Below are positions 15,169 through 24,589 of a stretch of DNA of 64,000 nucleotides, one piece after another. A model generated the notes under the pieces. The model did not search any database, was not told where the DNA came from, and worked only from the letters and a program-made list of their open reading frames with translations. The stretch is from Planococcus maitriensis. GTDB lineage: Bacteria; Bacillota; Bacilli; Bacillales_A; Planococcaceae. Location of the stretch: contig NZ_QLZQ01000004.1 of the NCBI RefSeq assembly GCF_003289925.1, forward strand, positions 62,001 through 126,000, written 5' to 3'. Position 1 is the first letter of the stretch. Each line of letters starts with the position of its first letter. Both the position numbers and the translations under genes were made by a program.

Positions 15169-16758
15169 ATGATTAAACGATCCACGAAATTGCTTGCCCT
15201 GTTGGCCATGTCCCCCTTTCTCTTGATGGCGTGTTCCGGCGATGACTCCGGAAGCGAAGAATCCACTGAACAAGATACGCTCATTTTCGCGCGCGGCGGC
15301 GATGCCGTCTCGCTCGACCCTTCCGAAGTGACGGATAATGAATCCGAAAACGTCGCGCAAAGCGTACTCGAAACATTGACGACTTTCGCGGAAGGCGAAA
15401 CGACCGTCGAACCGATGCTTGCAGCCGAATGGCAGGAATCGGATGATGGGCTGACCCATACCTTTACGCTTCGTGAAGGCGTGAAGTTCCACGACGGGAC
15501 AGATTTCAATGCAGACGCTGTCGCCTTTAACTTCGACCGCTGGATGAATGGCAGCGGGGATCAATTCCCGATGTACGGGACCGTGTTCGGCGGCTATGCA
15601 GGCGATGAAGCCCATAACGTCGAATCCGTCACGGCCGTCGACGAATTCACAGTCGAAATCCGATTGAACCGGCCGCAGCCGACACTCTTGAAAGACTTGG
15701 CGCTGACGCCGCTGTCGATTTCGAGCCCTGCAGCCATCGAAGAGTTCGGGGAGGACTATAGAAGCAACCCGGTCGGCACCGGCCCGTTCGTTTTCCAGGA
15801 GTGGCAGCCGAACGAACGGATCGCCCTCGAGAAAAACGACGATTATTGGGTCGACGGGCTTCCGAAGCTCGAAGAAGTCATTTTCCGCACGATTCCGGAC
15901 AATTCTTCCCGCCTTAACGCCTTGCTGAGCGGCGAAGTGGATTTGGTCGCTGGCCTGGATTCTGAGTCCCATGAACAGATCGAAGAAGAAGCCGGGCTCG
16001 AGCTTTATTCCCGCCCGCCGCTCAATCTGGGGTATCTCGGCATGACCTTGACCCATGAACCGTTCGATGACCCGCTCGTCCGACAGGCGCTCAGCCATGC
16101 GGTGAATAAAGAAGCGATGGTCGAAGCGTTCTTCGGTGAAGGGGCAATTCCTGCGAAAAACGTCATCCCGCCTGCCGTTGAAGGCTATAACGACGATATC
16201 GAACCATACGCCTACGATCCGGAACGGGCGAAAGAACTGCTCGCCGAAGCTGGGTTGCCCGACGGATTCAGCATGGAACTGTACGCCATGCCGGTCTCGC
16301 GCCCGTATATGCCGGACGGCGCCAAGGTCGCTGAATATCTCCAGTCCAATTTTGCCGAGATCGGTGTCGATGCAGAAATCGTCACCTTTGAATGGGCCAC
16401 GTACATCGAAAAAGCGATCAATGGCGAAGCGGACACCTTCCTGCTCGGCTGGACCGGCATGAACGGCGATGCCGATAATTTCATCTATACGCTATTGCAT
16501 GGTGATAATGTCGGTTCGACCAACTCGACGCAATACGATAATCCTGAGCTCAACGCATTATTGGATCAGGCGCGGATCATCACCGACCAGGAAGAGCGCA
16601 ACGACTTATACCGCGAAGCGCAAGTCATCCTGCATGACGACCCGCCGATCATCCCGCTTGTCCATACGTCACCGTCGCTTGCCGGCAAAGACAATATCAC
16701 CGGCTTTGACCCGCACCCGACAGGACGCGTCATGACCTCGGAAATCGACTTTGAATAA
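15169..16758 (+). CDS. Oligopeptide-type ABC transporter substrate-binding lipoprotein (SBP_bac_5), paralog 1
   Basis: 529 residues. Signal peptide with lipobox LMAC at about 20-23, so Cys-anchored outside the membrane. Family 5 pattern follows: SLDPSEVTDNES near 40, VEPMLAAEW, FTLREGVKFHDGT and a long GFDPHPTGR ending. Family 5 proteins bind oligopeptides, dipeptides, nickel or glutathione. No permease or ATPase gene is adjacent, so it must share a transporter encoded elsewhere. A close paralog lies at 41214-42806; by eye most residues are the same. Start set by AAGGAG eight bases before the ATG. Confidence 0.88.
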   Translation: MIKRSTKLLALLAMSPFLLMACSGDDSGSEESTEQDTLIFARGGDAVSLDPSEVTDNESENVAQSVLETLTTFAEGETTVEPMLAAEWQESDDGLTHTFTLREGVKFHDGTDFNADAVAFNFDRWMNGSGDQFPMYGTVFGGYAGDEAHNVESVTAVDEFTVEIRLNRPQPTLLKDLALTPLSISSPAAIEEFGEDYRSNPVGTGPFVFQEWQPNERIALEKNDDYWVDGLPKLEEVIFRTIPDNSSRLNALLSGEVDLVAGLDSESHEQIEEEAGLELYSRPPLNLGYLGMTLTHEPFDDPLVRQALSHAVNKEAMVEAFFGEGAIPAKNVIPPAVEGYNDDIEPYAYDPERAKELLAEAGLPDGFSMELYAMPVSRPYMPDGAKVAEYLQSNFAEIGVDAEIVTFEWATYIEKAINGEADTFLLGWTGMNGDADNFIYTLLHGDNVGSTNSTQYDNPELNALLDQARIITDQEERNDLYREAQVILHDDPPIIPLVHTSPSLAGKDNITGFDPHPTGRVMTSEIDFE

Positions 16759-16796
16759 TCAAGAGATCTTAAAACCTCTGTGAAACCGATATTCCA

Positions 16797-16903
16797 CAAA
16801 ACAACTACGCTTTCCTGCGGGCGAGCGCTAAGCCTCCTCAGTCGCTTCGCTTCTTGCGGGGTCTCAGCTGTCTCGCTTTCCCGCGGGAGTCTCCGTTGTT
16901 TTG
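16797..16903. repeat. 107-bp element bounded by 9-bp perfect inverted repeats
   Basis: CAAAACAAC (16797-16805) and GTTGTTTTG (16895-16903) are exact inverted copies. Between them is a GC-rich core containing CTGCGGG...CCCGCGGG and CTCCTCAGTCGC blocks that can fold on itself. I recall very similar intergenic elements with CTGCGGG/GGGGTCTCA motifs in many Bacillales genomes. No coding capacity. It occupies part of the 386-base gap 16759-17145, which also holds a terminator and the padR promoter. Confidence 0.55.
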
Positions 16904-16957
16904 CTCCATATCTTTTCATTACTGCTAAAATTGTAATTCCATAGAAGTAATTTCACA

Positions 16958-17000
16958 TGGTTGGTTCTCATTTTTATAATGAATGGGAGCCAGCTTTTTT
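16958..17000 (+). terminator. Terminator-like hairpin downstream of the binding-protein gene
   Basis: TGGTTCTCATT pairs with AATGGGAGCCA (two G-U pairs), followed by CTTTTTT. It is the first good terminator after the gene ending at 16758 and lies beyond the repeat element. Confidence 0.6.
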
Positions 17001-17062
17001 ATGTTTATAGACAGCGATTCGAGGAAAGAAAAAATAATTTTCAATTAATTCTTGTCAGTACC

Positions 17063-17091
17063 TTGCATTGAACAATACTAGATGATATATT
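17063..17091 (+). promoter_or_regulatory. Sigma-A promoter of the padR operon
   Basis: TTGCAT (17063-17068), 17-base spacer, TATATT (17086-17091). Confidence 0.55.
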
Positions 17092-17145
17092 ATTCATTAA
17101 TCACTACTGTTTATACAACACTAGCTGAGAAAGGAGGAAATCCCA

Positions 17146-17469
17146 TTGAACATCCAGTTTAAAAAAGGCGTGTTGAATTTATGTGTCCTGGTGTTGTTGG
17201 ATAAACAAGACCGCTACGGCTATGAACTCGTCCAGAAAATCTCGAGCCGCATCGCCATCTCGGAAGGCGCCGTCTATCCCCTGCTCCGGCGGCTCACCAA
17301 GGAAGGTTATTTCACCACTTACTTGCAGGAATCAAGCGAAGGCCCGCCGCGGAAATATTACTCGCTCACCGAACTCGGCCGTACGTATTTACAGGAACAG
17401 CTCGAAGAATGGAAAAGTTTCACGGATGGGGTCAACCAACTAATTGAAGAGGGTGTGCAAAATGACTGA
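17146..17469 (+). CDS. PadR family transcriptional regulator
   Basis: 107 residues, the size of the small PadR subfamily. A winged helix is readable: LLDKQDRYGYELVQKI, ISEGAVYPLLRRLTKEGYF (recognition region), GPPRKYYSLTELGR (wing), then a short dimerisation helix. Translation appears to start at TTG behind AAGGAGG. The stop overlaps the next gene by eight bases, a standard pairing in which PadR represses its own operon with a DUF1700 membrane-associated protein, often induced by cell-envelope stress. Confidence 0.9.
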   Translation: MNIQFKKGVLNLCVLVLLDKQDRYGYELVQKISSRIAISEGAVYPLLRRLTKEGYFTTYLQESSEGPPRKYYSLTELGRTYLQEQLEEWKSFTDGVNQLIEEGVQND

Positions 17470-18493
17470 AAACCAATTTTTGCAAGAACTTGAAACAGCG
17501 TTGAAACGATTGCCGAAAGAAGAACAAAACGACATTCTCCAGGACATTCGCGAGTATTTCGCGAACGGCCAGGCAGATGGCAAGACCGATAGCGAAATCG
17601 CTGCTGAACTCGGATCGCCGCAGGAAATCGCCGATGAACTGATCGAGTCGTTTGACTTCAACCAAAGCGATATCAGCGCGGCGGCGAATGAACTGACAGA
17701 AGACAAATTCGATCAAGTCGATATCCAGATCGATAATGGCATGCTGACGATCGCCCCTTCAGAAGACGGCAAGATGCATGCCGACATCACCGACAAAAGC
17801 TACCGCCAGCAGCTGAACGTCGATATCCTCAACCGGACGCTCGTCATCACCTTGAAAGAAGAGCCGAGAAAATGGGGCATCTTCAGCTTCACCGGCAGCA
17901 TGAAATCGCCGAAGCTAGACGTCCGCTTGCCGAAGAAAATGTATGAAAAAATCCAAATCGATTCCGGCCACGGCATGATCACTGGCGAGCGACTCGACAG
18001 CCGCCAGTTGTCCATCGAAACCGATAACGGACGGATTGAACTTACGCACTTGACGGCGGACCAAGCAAGCGTCGAATCGGACAACGGCGATATCGAATTG
18101 GCACATGTACAGGCAAAGAAACTGAAAGTCGGCACCGACAACGGACAGCTCCAACTGCGGGACATCCAGGCAGACGAACTCCACGCGTCGACGGATAACG
18201 GCGCCATCTACTTGAAAGACATCGAAGGCAATGTCCGCGCGAAAACCGACAATGGGCGCATTCGCTTGTCGACTGTGGACCTTGACCGCACGATCAGCCT
18301 CGAAACCGACAACGGCGCCATCTCGGTCGAGACCCAGGCGCAGCCAAAAAATGCGACGATCCGCGCGAATGTCGATTGGGGAACCGTTTCCGTATTCGGT
18401 GTGAAAAACCGCCACAGCGTCTTCGGCAGCGGCGAGAATGCGGTGGATTTGCAGTCGGATAATGGCAGCATCACGGTTGAATTGATAAATTGA
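17462..18493 (+). CDS. DUF1700/DUF4097 protein (PadR-linked envelope-stress protein)
   Basis: 343 residues. Residues 1-70 are a DUF1700-type helical domain (QELETALKRLPKEEQNDILQ, then a GSPQEIADELIE helix). From about 85 to the end there is a DUF4097 beta-helix of repeated strands; the phrase TDNG or SDNG recurs about every 20 residues (eight or nine times), each a rung of a right-handed helix. No transmembrane segment is obvious, unusual for the family. Overlaps padR by eight bases. Function unknown; relatives are linked to LiaG/LiaF-type envelope stress systems. Confidence 0.85.
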   Translation: MTENQFLQELETALKRLPKEEQNDILQDIREYFANGQADGKTDSEIAAELGSPQEIADELIESFDFNQSDISAAANELTEDKFDQVDIQIDNGMLTIAPSEDGKMHADITDKSYRQQLNVDILNRTLVITLKEEPRKWGIFSFTGSMKSPKLDVRLPKKMYEKIQIDSGHGMITGERLDSRQLSIETDNGRIELTHLTADQASVESDNGDIELAHVQAKKLKVGTDNGQLQLRDIQADELHASTDNGAIYLKDIEGNVRAKTDNGRIRLSTVDLDRTISLETDNGAISVETQAQPKNATIRANVDWGTVSVFGVKNRHSVFGSGENAVDLQSDNGSITVELIN

Positions 18494-18517
18494 ATAAGCG
18501 ATTGATGCACGAATGGA

Positions 18518-18554
18518 AACCAGGCAGGGAACTTCTTCCCCGTCTGGTTTTTCA
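18518..18554 (+). terminator. Terminator of the padR operon
   Basis: AACCAGGCAGGGAA pairs with TTCCCCGTCTGGTT around a CTTC loop, then TTT. Confidence 0.75.
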
Positions 18555-18631
18555 TTTCATCCAACCGGCTGCGTCCTGATTTGAAACCTTCCCCCTCCTC
18601 ATCCGTACTCCTATACAAGAGGTGATGAATC

Positions 18632-20305
18632 GTGAAGAACAAAAAAGGCTTGGCATTCGTTTTGTTCATTTTCATGCTGCTCGTCCCGGCCCAGGCGTTT
18701 GCCATTGATTTCGATATTACGGATGTGGAGATCGAGGCCCAGTTGAATGAAGACGGTACGGTAGATGTGACCGAACAGTTCACGTATGAATTCGAGGATG
18801 ATTTCGAGGGCATCACGAGAAGCCTGAATCCGAAAGAAGGCACGTCGATCGAGGAGTTTACCGCGAGCGACAGCCGACGGGACTTGGAAGTGGAAGTTGA
18901 AGATGGCCTGTACAAAATCTATCGCTCCGGCAATGACGGCGATACAACCCAAGTCGAACTGAACTACCGGATCGTCGGGGCTGTCGAGAAATTCGAAGAT
19001 GGCGCCGAATTCTACTGGCCGTTCTTTGATGCCAGTAACGAAAGCGACTACGGCGATATGACGATTACGGTCATCCCGCCTGCCCCGTCCAGTGAATCCG
19101 AAGCGCTCGGATACGGCGAGGCGTTCGATACCACAGACATTCGAGAAGACGGTACTATAGTGTTCGACTTAGGCGATGTGCCATCCGGGGAAAATGCGGA
19201 CATCCGCGCGATTTTTGAACCGGGGTTGTTCCCAGGCGTTATAGCCCAGGACGGCACGGTGCGCGACGAACTCGCGAATGGCCGCGAAGAGCTCGAAAAC
19301 GAGGCAGCGGTGTTCGCCCGCAACCAGCAACGCGCAAAAGCCATCGGGATTCCCGCCATCGCGATACTGGGCGCACTCCTCATCGGGCTCGTATCATTCG
19401 CTTGGATCGAGGCATCCCGGCGCAAGCGGGAGGCCCGGAGCGGAACTTATAAATTTTTCGTGCCGGAAGATTCGATGAGCATTCCCGCGCTGCTCCATTT
19501 CACCCACCCGAATTATGTAGCGGCGAACGGCATGTCGGCGGCGATTTTGGATTTGATGCGAAAAGGCAAGATCCGCCAACTGTCGGACGACCATTTTGAA
19601 CTGCTTGACCGCAGTACCGACCACCCGCACGAAGCGGTGCTGATCGGGCTATTGTTCGATACGATCGGAGACGGCCAGGCGTTCACGCTTGAACAAGTTG
19701 AGGCCTATACGAAAAATGAACTCAACCATGAAGACTATAACGCAGCGACCACCGAGTGGAATAAAGAAGTGAAAGCCGAAGTGACGGCCCACGACTTTTA
19801 TGAAAAACATATCGGCCTGCGCTGGGGAACCGGCGTGTTGAGCGCTGTCTTTATCGGCCTCGCCATCGTGTCAGGTATTTACGGGCTCTTGCCTTGGATG
19901 GCCATTTCCATTGCGCTTGCGATGCTCGCTTTCGTGTTTGCGGTCGGCTACTCGCCGATCACGCGCGAAGGCCACCGAGTGCGCTATGAATGGCGCAGCA
20001 TGAAAACCGCGATGGAACAATTGCCGGCCGGGCAATGGGAACAGCTGACGATGGATGAAAAGCAGCGCGCTTATGCGTATCTGCTCGGCAGCGATCTGAA
20101 AACGGCCGAGCGAAAAGCGAAGGCCTTCACCCCGGCAGAACCGGCAAACGATGTCTCCGGCTTCGCCATGAACCCCATCCTCATGACGGCCGTGTTCGTT
20201 TCGGCAAGCACCACAACAAGTGCAACTGCCAGCGCAAGCGGCGGCGGGATGGCCGGGACTGGAGGCGGAGTCGGCGGCGGTGGCGGCGGTTCGGGCGCGT
20301 TCTAA
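18632..20305 (+). CDS. DUF2207 family membrane protein with Gly-rich tail
   Basis: 557 residues. Signal peptide (residues 1-24, ending AQAFA), an extracellular DUF2207 beta domain (about 25-200), a TM segment at about 235-257, a cytoplasmic region (FFVPEDSMSIPALLHF...), two more TM segments near 410-450, and a C-terminal tail of Ser/Thr/Ala then almost pure Gly ending GGGGGGSGAF. This layout is standard for DUF2207 proteins, which are widespread and of unknown role. Start is GTG behind AGAGGTGAT. It may belong with the PadR/DUF4097 module, though a terminator lies between. Confidence 0.87.
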   Translation: MKNKKGLAFVLFIFMLLVPAQAFAIDFDITDVEIEAQLNEDGTVDVTEQFTYEFEDDFEGITRSLNPKEGTSIEEFTASDSRRDLEVEVEDGLYKIYRSGNDGDTTQVELNYRIVGAVEKFEDGAEFYWPFFDASNESDYGDMTITVIPPAPSSESEALGYGEAFDTTDIREDGTIVFDLGDVPSGENADIRAIFEPGLFPGVIAQDGTVRDELANGREELENEAAVFARNQQRAKAIGIPAIAILGALLIGLVSFAWIEASRRKREARSGTYKFFVPEDSMSIPALLHFTHPNYVAANGMSAAILDLMRKGKIRQLSDDHFELLDRSTDHPHEAVLIGLLFDTIGDGQAFTLEQVEAYTKNELNHEDYNAATTEWNKEVKAEVTAHDFYEKHIGLRWGTGVLSAVFIGLAIVSGIYGLLPWMAISIALAMLAFVFAVGYSPITREGHRVRYEWRSMKTAMEQLPAGQWEQLTMDEKQRAYAYLLGSDLKTAERKAKAFTPAEPANDVSGFAMNPILMTAVFVSASTTTSATASASGGGMAGTGGGVGGGGGGSGAF

Positions 20306-20321
20306 CCTAAATACACAAAAT

Positions 20322-20354
20322 AAAAGGAGGAGGGCAATCGCCCTCCTCCTTTTA
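20322..20354 (+). terminator. Terminator of the DUF2207 gene
   Basis: Perfect stem AAAAGGAGGAGGGC / GCCCTCCTCCTTTT. Confidence 0.9.
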
Positions 20355-20432
20355 TGCTTATCCAGAAACCCTAGCCATGCCCGATATCTAGAAGGGCGGC
20401 GAAACGGATACGGCTGGAACGGAATACCAATA

Positions 20433-20490
20433 GCTGCCGGGCTTTCCCGGCAGCCTGAAACGCCTCTTGCTTTGTGAAAGGCGTTTTCTT
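20433..20490. terminator. Paired hairpins at the end of the histidine kinase gene
   Basis: Two stems lie between the kinase stop and the DUF2207 terminator: GCTGCCGGG/CCCGGCAGC (20433-20454) and AAACGCCT/AGGCGTTT (20458-20486). Only short T runs follow; they probably end the kinase transcript. Confidence 0.45.
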
Positions 20491-20521
20491 TATGGAATCG
20501 CCCAGTTCCGCCATGAAGAGA

Positions 20522-22594
20522 TCAATGCGTGCCTTGTGGCTCCGGTTCGATTGGAAACTTCGTGAAAAAGATGGTGCCTCCGGGTCCTGTTTCGATGTCG
20601 ATCGTCGCATTATGGCGTGCCGCCACTGCGTAACAGATTCCCAGTCCGAGGCCCGTGCCTTGTTCTTTTGTCGTATAAAAAGGCGTGCCGATTTTATCGA
20701 TGATGGCGGGATCAATGCCGCTGCCCTGATCCTGCACTGCCAGCACCACGCAATTTCCGTTTTCCGGATAGGTGCCGATGGTCAATATCTGCCCTTCCTC
20801 CATCGCTTCAAGCCCATTCCGGTATAAATTGATGATCAATTGCCGGATTTCATTATGGTTCAGCAATAATTCCGGCACTTCTTGCGTGTAAATACGGATT
20901 TGTTTGTTCTGGTTGGAGGTATCGACTTTGATCAATGGCGAAATATCCTCGAGAATCGTATTCAGGTTCATCATTTTCATATCGGAAGTCCGCGTATTGC
21001 CGACCGATAGAAATTCAGTGATGATGGCATTCGCCCGGTCCAATTCATCGATCATCAAATTGAAATGCGCAGCGTGCGGCTCCAATTGCTCATTGGCCAC
21101 CATCAATTGCAGAAAGCCCCGCACCGTCGTCATCGGATTGCGAATCTCGTGGCTGATCCCGGCCGCCATCTGGCCGATCAGGTCCAGATTGGCGAGCCTT
21201 TTCAGTTCGTTTTCGTATTTCTTCTTTTCTTTGATATTTTTCATCATACAGCAGATGCCGTCATCGAAAGGATAGGCGGTTATTTCAAACCAGAAATCTT
21301 CCACATCGGATCGGGTTTCAAAACGGACGGTCACCCGGTCGTCCATGGCGCGATGGAACTCGGTATAGATGATGGTATCGACAGTTTGAGGAAACACATC
21401 CCAGATCTTTTTGCCGAGCACCTCCTCCGCCGTGTGGCCTCCCGGCAGGAAATGATGCTGGTTGATATAGGTATATTCCCAGTCTTTATTGAGCACGAAA
21501 AAACCGTCCGTGATGCTTTCGACCACGCTATTGACCCGCTTGTTCGCGGCATACAGTGCACTTGTCCGCTCTTCGACCATGCCTTCCAATCGGTCTTTAT
21601 GAAGCAAATTCGAAAACACCGGAGCAATGGCCTCGATAATGGATTGCACGAAAGGAATCTGCGTATCCATGCCCGTCTGATCCGCCATGCCGCCGCATGC
21701 CGTGGAAATCACGCCATGGACTTCCCCCATCGATATCATCGGCAGCAGCAACAGTTCCCCGCGAGCGCCCAGATCGATCCGGATCGGCTCTTTTTGTGAA
21801 ATGGCCCGGCTGACCAATTCCGCATAACTTTCGGTTAAGCCCGTTGTATCGAGATACGCCTCCCAGCCCTGTTCAGACATTCCTTCGGCGGCGTGAAACG
21901 GAACCGCCGTGCCGCCTTTAGCGCCCGGCGGTTTTACGACATGCGCGGCAAAATACCCGCCGCCAAATGCCCGTTTCAAATAGGCGAAGCAAACCTCCAA
22001 GCTTTCCCGGATCGTCGAACAGAAAGACAGTTCGCGGGTAAGGTCAAGCAATACTTGCTTTTCCGCCAACAGCTTTTCCTTTTGATGGAGGGTTTTGGCG
22101 TTTTGGATTGCGACCGCTGCCATGTTTACGTAAGCTTCAACGCTTTCAATCTCTGTTTGTGTCAAATTCATCGGTGTGCCGTGATCGAACAGGAAAACCA
22201 TCCCGATAAATTCCTGTTCATAGGAAATCGGCAGCGCCAATAAGGACTTGATTCGAAAAGCTCCTACGGGCCTCAAGTCCGGACGCTTATCTTTTGACGT
22301 GTCCGCTATATAAATGGTTTTCCTTGTCTTTATCAATTCCGCTGCCAAAGGGTCCGTTTCCGGATCGATAATTTGCGATTGCAGCGTCACGCCGCTCATC
22401 AATTCCGGCTTTCCCGCAAACCCGCGGAAAGTGCCGTCGCCTTGCGGCAAAAAGATCCCGACAGAGTCGCATCGCATAATTTCCTCGGAAATTGCCGTCG
22501 TGACCTGCTGCAGCACTTCATGCAAATCCAGTTTCATATTGACAATCCGTGTGATGTTCGCAAGCCTCGAATACCGCGTTTGATCATTCACCAT
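20522..22594 (-). CDS. Orphan sensor histidine kinase, GAF-(GAF)-PAS-HisKA-HATPase
   Basis: 690 residues, no TM segment, so cytoplasmic. A GAF domain covers about 15-165 (RIVNMKLDLHEVLQQV start, LALPISYEQEFIGMVFLFD). A second, weaker GAF-like region spans about 185-335, then a PAS (about 360-460: SITDGFFVLNKDWEYTYIN). The HisKA phosphoacceptor is His in AAGISHEIRNPM. ATP-binding N, G1 and G2 boxes follow (IINLYRNGLEAM, DQGSGID, GTGLGLGICYAVA). HisKA through HATPase resembles sporulation-kinase-type enzymes. No response regulator is adjacent. ATG at 22594 follows GGAG by seven bases. Confidence 0.9.
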   Translation of the reverse strand: MVNDQTRYSRLANITRIVNMKLDLHEVLQQVTTAISEEIMRCDSVGIFLPQGDGTFRGFAGKPELMSGVTLQSQIIDPETDPLAAELIKTRKTIYIADTSKDKRPDLRPVGAFRIKSLLALPISYEQEFIGMVFLFDHGTPMNLTQTEIESVEAYVNMAAVAIQNAKTLHQKEKLLAEKQVLLDLTRELSFCSTIRESLEVCFAYLKRAFGGGYFAAHVVKPPGAKGGTAVPFHAAEGMSEQGWEAYLDTTGLTESYAELVSRAISQKEPIRIDLGARGELLLLPMISMGEVHGVISTACGGMADQTGMDTQIPFVQSIIEAIAPVFSNLLHKDRLEGMVEERTSALYAANKRVNSVVESITDGFFVLNKDWEYTYINQHHFLPGGHTAEEVLGKKIWDVFPQTVDTIIYTEFHRAMDDRVTVRFETRSDVEDFWFEITAYPFDDGICCMMKNIKEKKKYENELKRLANLDLIGQMAAGISHEIRNPMTTVRGFLQLMVANEQLEPHAAHFNLMIDELDRANAIITEFLSVGNTRTSDMKMMNLNTILEDISPLIKVDTSNQNKQIRIYTQEVPELLLNHNEIRQLIINLYRNGLEAMEEGQILTIGTYPENGNCVVLAVQDQGSGIDPAIIDKIGTPFYTTKEQGTGLGLGICYAVAARHNATIDIETGPGGTIFFTKFPIEPEPQGTH

Positions 22595-22867
22595 ACCATA
22601 TCTCCATTCCTGCCAACTGATCGTTGGTGTCCATAGGCAAATACCTTAAACTAATTTTTTCCGATCACTCTATTCATCTGTCTACAATATTACTATATCC
22701 GTTTCGTGACAACCCCCTTATTTGTTAAAAAATGTTTATATTAACCACCTGTTGGTTGGATAATGAATGGCTTTCCCCGATACCGAGACTCCGGTCCGCT
22801 TCCATTCCAGTGGAAATCGGCCGGATTGGATGGGAGCCGGCAAGGGGCGGAAGCTTTCCGGCAGTTG
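22595..22867. other. Intergenic region upstream of the histidine kinase
   Basis: About 270 bases without a gene. On the minus strand TTGTCA (22712-22707), 17 bases, TATTGT (22689-22684) may be the kinase promoter. Nothing else recognised. Confidence 0.35.
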
Positions 22868-22902
22868 AAAAAGGAGGATGGCCGCCGCCATCCCCCCTTT
22901 TA
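22868..22902. terminator. Bidirectional terminator after the OppA-like gene
   Basis: GGATGGC/GCCATCC around a GGC loop, flanked by AAAAAGGA and CCCCTTTTA, so it works on both strands. It ends the minus-strand binding-protein gene. Confidence 0.8.
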
Positions 22903-22903
22903 G

Positions 22904-24589
22904 TTATTCCCTTCCCGAAATATAAGCCCATTTATAGCTGAAGTCACCGGTGAACGGGTGCGCGATGACATCGTGCACATACGGTTTTTGGAGCGCCATG
23001 CTGCCGAACTGGTACATGTTTGCAATAGCTGCATCCTCTTCGACGATGATTTTCTCCGCTTCCGCTAACGCCTGCCAGCGCTCTTCGGGCTTCAAGGCGA
23101 GTTCGCCGTCCGCCTGTTCCAGCAGTGCATCCAATTTTTCATTGGAATACGACATCGTGTTTTGAGGTGATTCGGTCGCAAACATATCAAGGAAAGTGAT
23201 CGGATCCTGGAAATCAGGGCCCCAGCCGGTGCTTTGGATATCGTAATCCTGCGCTTCGTTTTTATCGAGCAGGACGTTGAACGGAACTTGGCTCATCTTG
23301 AGCGTCAAGCCTTCCAGATTGCCTTCCATCTGGTCTTTCATATAGGCGTCGATTTTTTTCGACAGTTCCGTATCGCCGCTCAAATATTCAAGTGTCACTT
23401 CGGTCAAACCTTGTTCTTCCAAGCCTTCAGCCCACAAGGCTTTTGCTTGTTCCGCATTGAATTCCATCATATCGCCATTCACCTTGCGGAAATCTTCATT
23501 ATTCACATCAAAGGTAAATTCCGTCGGCACCAGGAAATCTGCCGGGATCGATCCGTTGGCGAGGACGACGTCGGCCAGATCCTGTTTGTTGAACGACAGT
23601 GCCAAGGCTTTGCGCAATTTCGGATTCGCAAGCGGCGTCGGCTCGCCTTCGCGTTCCTGGTTGAATTGCAAATAATAGACAGATGGCTTCAGTACGCGCA
23701 CGACTTCTTCATCTTCCGCGTACTGCATGGCAAATTCGCCAGCCAGCCCGGCACGGTCCGCTTCCCCTGTCTCGTATAAATTGACGCCGGTCCCTGGATC
23801 CGGGACGATATTGAATTCGACTTTATCCAATTTCACATTTTCTGCATCCCAATATTCGGGGTTTTTCTCCAGCTCCCACGACATCGCAGCAGCTTCCCAA
23901 TTCGCCAATACGAAGGGCCCGTTCGATAGCAGCTTGCCCGAATCCATGGCGTACTGGTCCCCGTGCTCCGCTACGTACGCTTCTTTTTGCGGGTAAAACG
24001 TGCCGAATGCCATCAACGACAGGAAATAGGGAATCGGGCGTTCGAGTGACACGGCCAAGGTCTTATCGTCTTGTGCGGAAATGCCGAGCTCCGATTTATC
24101 CAATTCGCCTTGTGCGATCGCATCGGCGTTCTTGATCGTGCCTGCCATCATATACGGCCCGTATGTGGATCCTGTTTCCGAGTCGGCGGCGCGCTGCCAT
24201 GCAAAGACAAAATCATGCGCCGTCACGGGCGATCCGTCCGACCAATTCGCATCGCGCAACGTAAATGTGTAAGTCAATCCGTCTTCACTGATTTCAGGTT
24301 CGCCGGACGCCATCGCTGGGATGGGGGTGTTCTGCTGATCCAGCCGGTAGAGGCCTTCACCGGCATTGTTCAACATGGTGAACGATACTGCATCATCCGC
24401 CAATACGGAATCCATGGACGGGATCCCGGATCCTGTCGTCAAGCGCAGTTCCTGGACGCTATCCAATTGGCCGTTTCCTGCAGTGCTGTCCGTATCGGAA
24501 GCTGGTTGCTCTTCGCCGCCGCATGCAGCCAGCGCCATGGCCAAACTGGCAGCCAGCGCCAAAGACCAAGCTTTATTTCGTTTGATCAT
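22904..24589 (-). CDS. OppA-type oligopeptide-binding lipoprotein
   Basis: 561 residues. Signal peptide with lipobox LAAC (about 20-23). The OppA subgroup of family 5 is indicated by FTMLNNAGEGLYRLD, YTFTLRDANWSDGSPVTAHDFVFAWQR and an ending with YKWAYI. It binds peptides outside the cell for import. It stands alone without Opp permease or ATPase genes and differs clearly from the paralog pair at 15169 and 41214. Terminator directly after the stop. Confidence 0.9.
   Translation of the reverse strand: MIKRNKAWSLALAASLAMALAACGGEEQPASDTDSTAGNGQLDSVQELRLTTGSGIPSMDSVLADDAVSFTMLNNAGEGLYRLDQQNTPIPAMASGEPEISEDGLTYTFTLRDANWSDGSPVTAHDFVFAWQRAADSETGSTYGPYMMAGTIKNADAIAQGELDKSELGISAQDDKTLAVSLERPIPYFLSLMAFGTFYPQKEAYVAEHGDQYAMDSGKLLSNGPFVLANWEAAAMSWELEKNPEYWDAENVKLDKVEFNIVPDPGTGVNLYETGEADRAGLAGEFAMQYAEDEEVVRVLKPSVYYLQFNQEREGEPTPLANPKLRKALALSFNKQDLADVVLANGSIPADFLVPTEFTFDVNNEDFRKVNGDMMEFNAEQAKALWAEGLEEQGLTEVTLEYLSGDTELSKKIDAYMKDQMEGNLEGLTLKMSQVPFNVLLDKNEAQDYDIQSTGWGPDFQDPITFLDMFATESPQNTMSYSNEKLDALLEQADGELALKPEERWQALAEAEKIIVEEDAAIANMYQFGSMALQKPYVHDVIAHPFTGDFSYKWAYISGRE

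Noticed and set aside
20371-20515. Short minus-strand frame after the histidine kinase
   Set aside because: Consists mainly of two hairpins, without a ribosome site.
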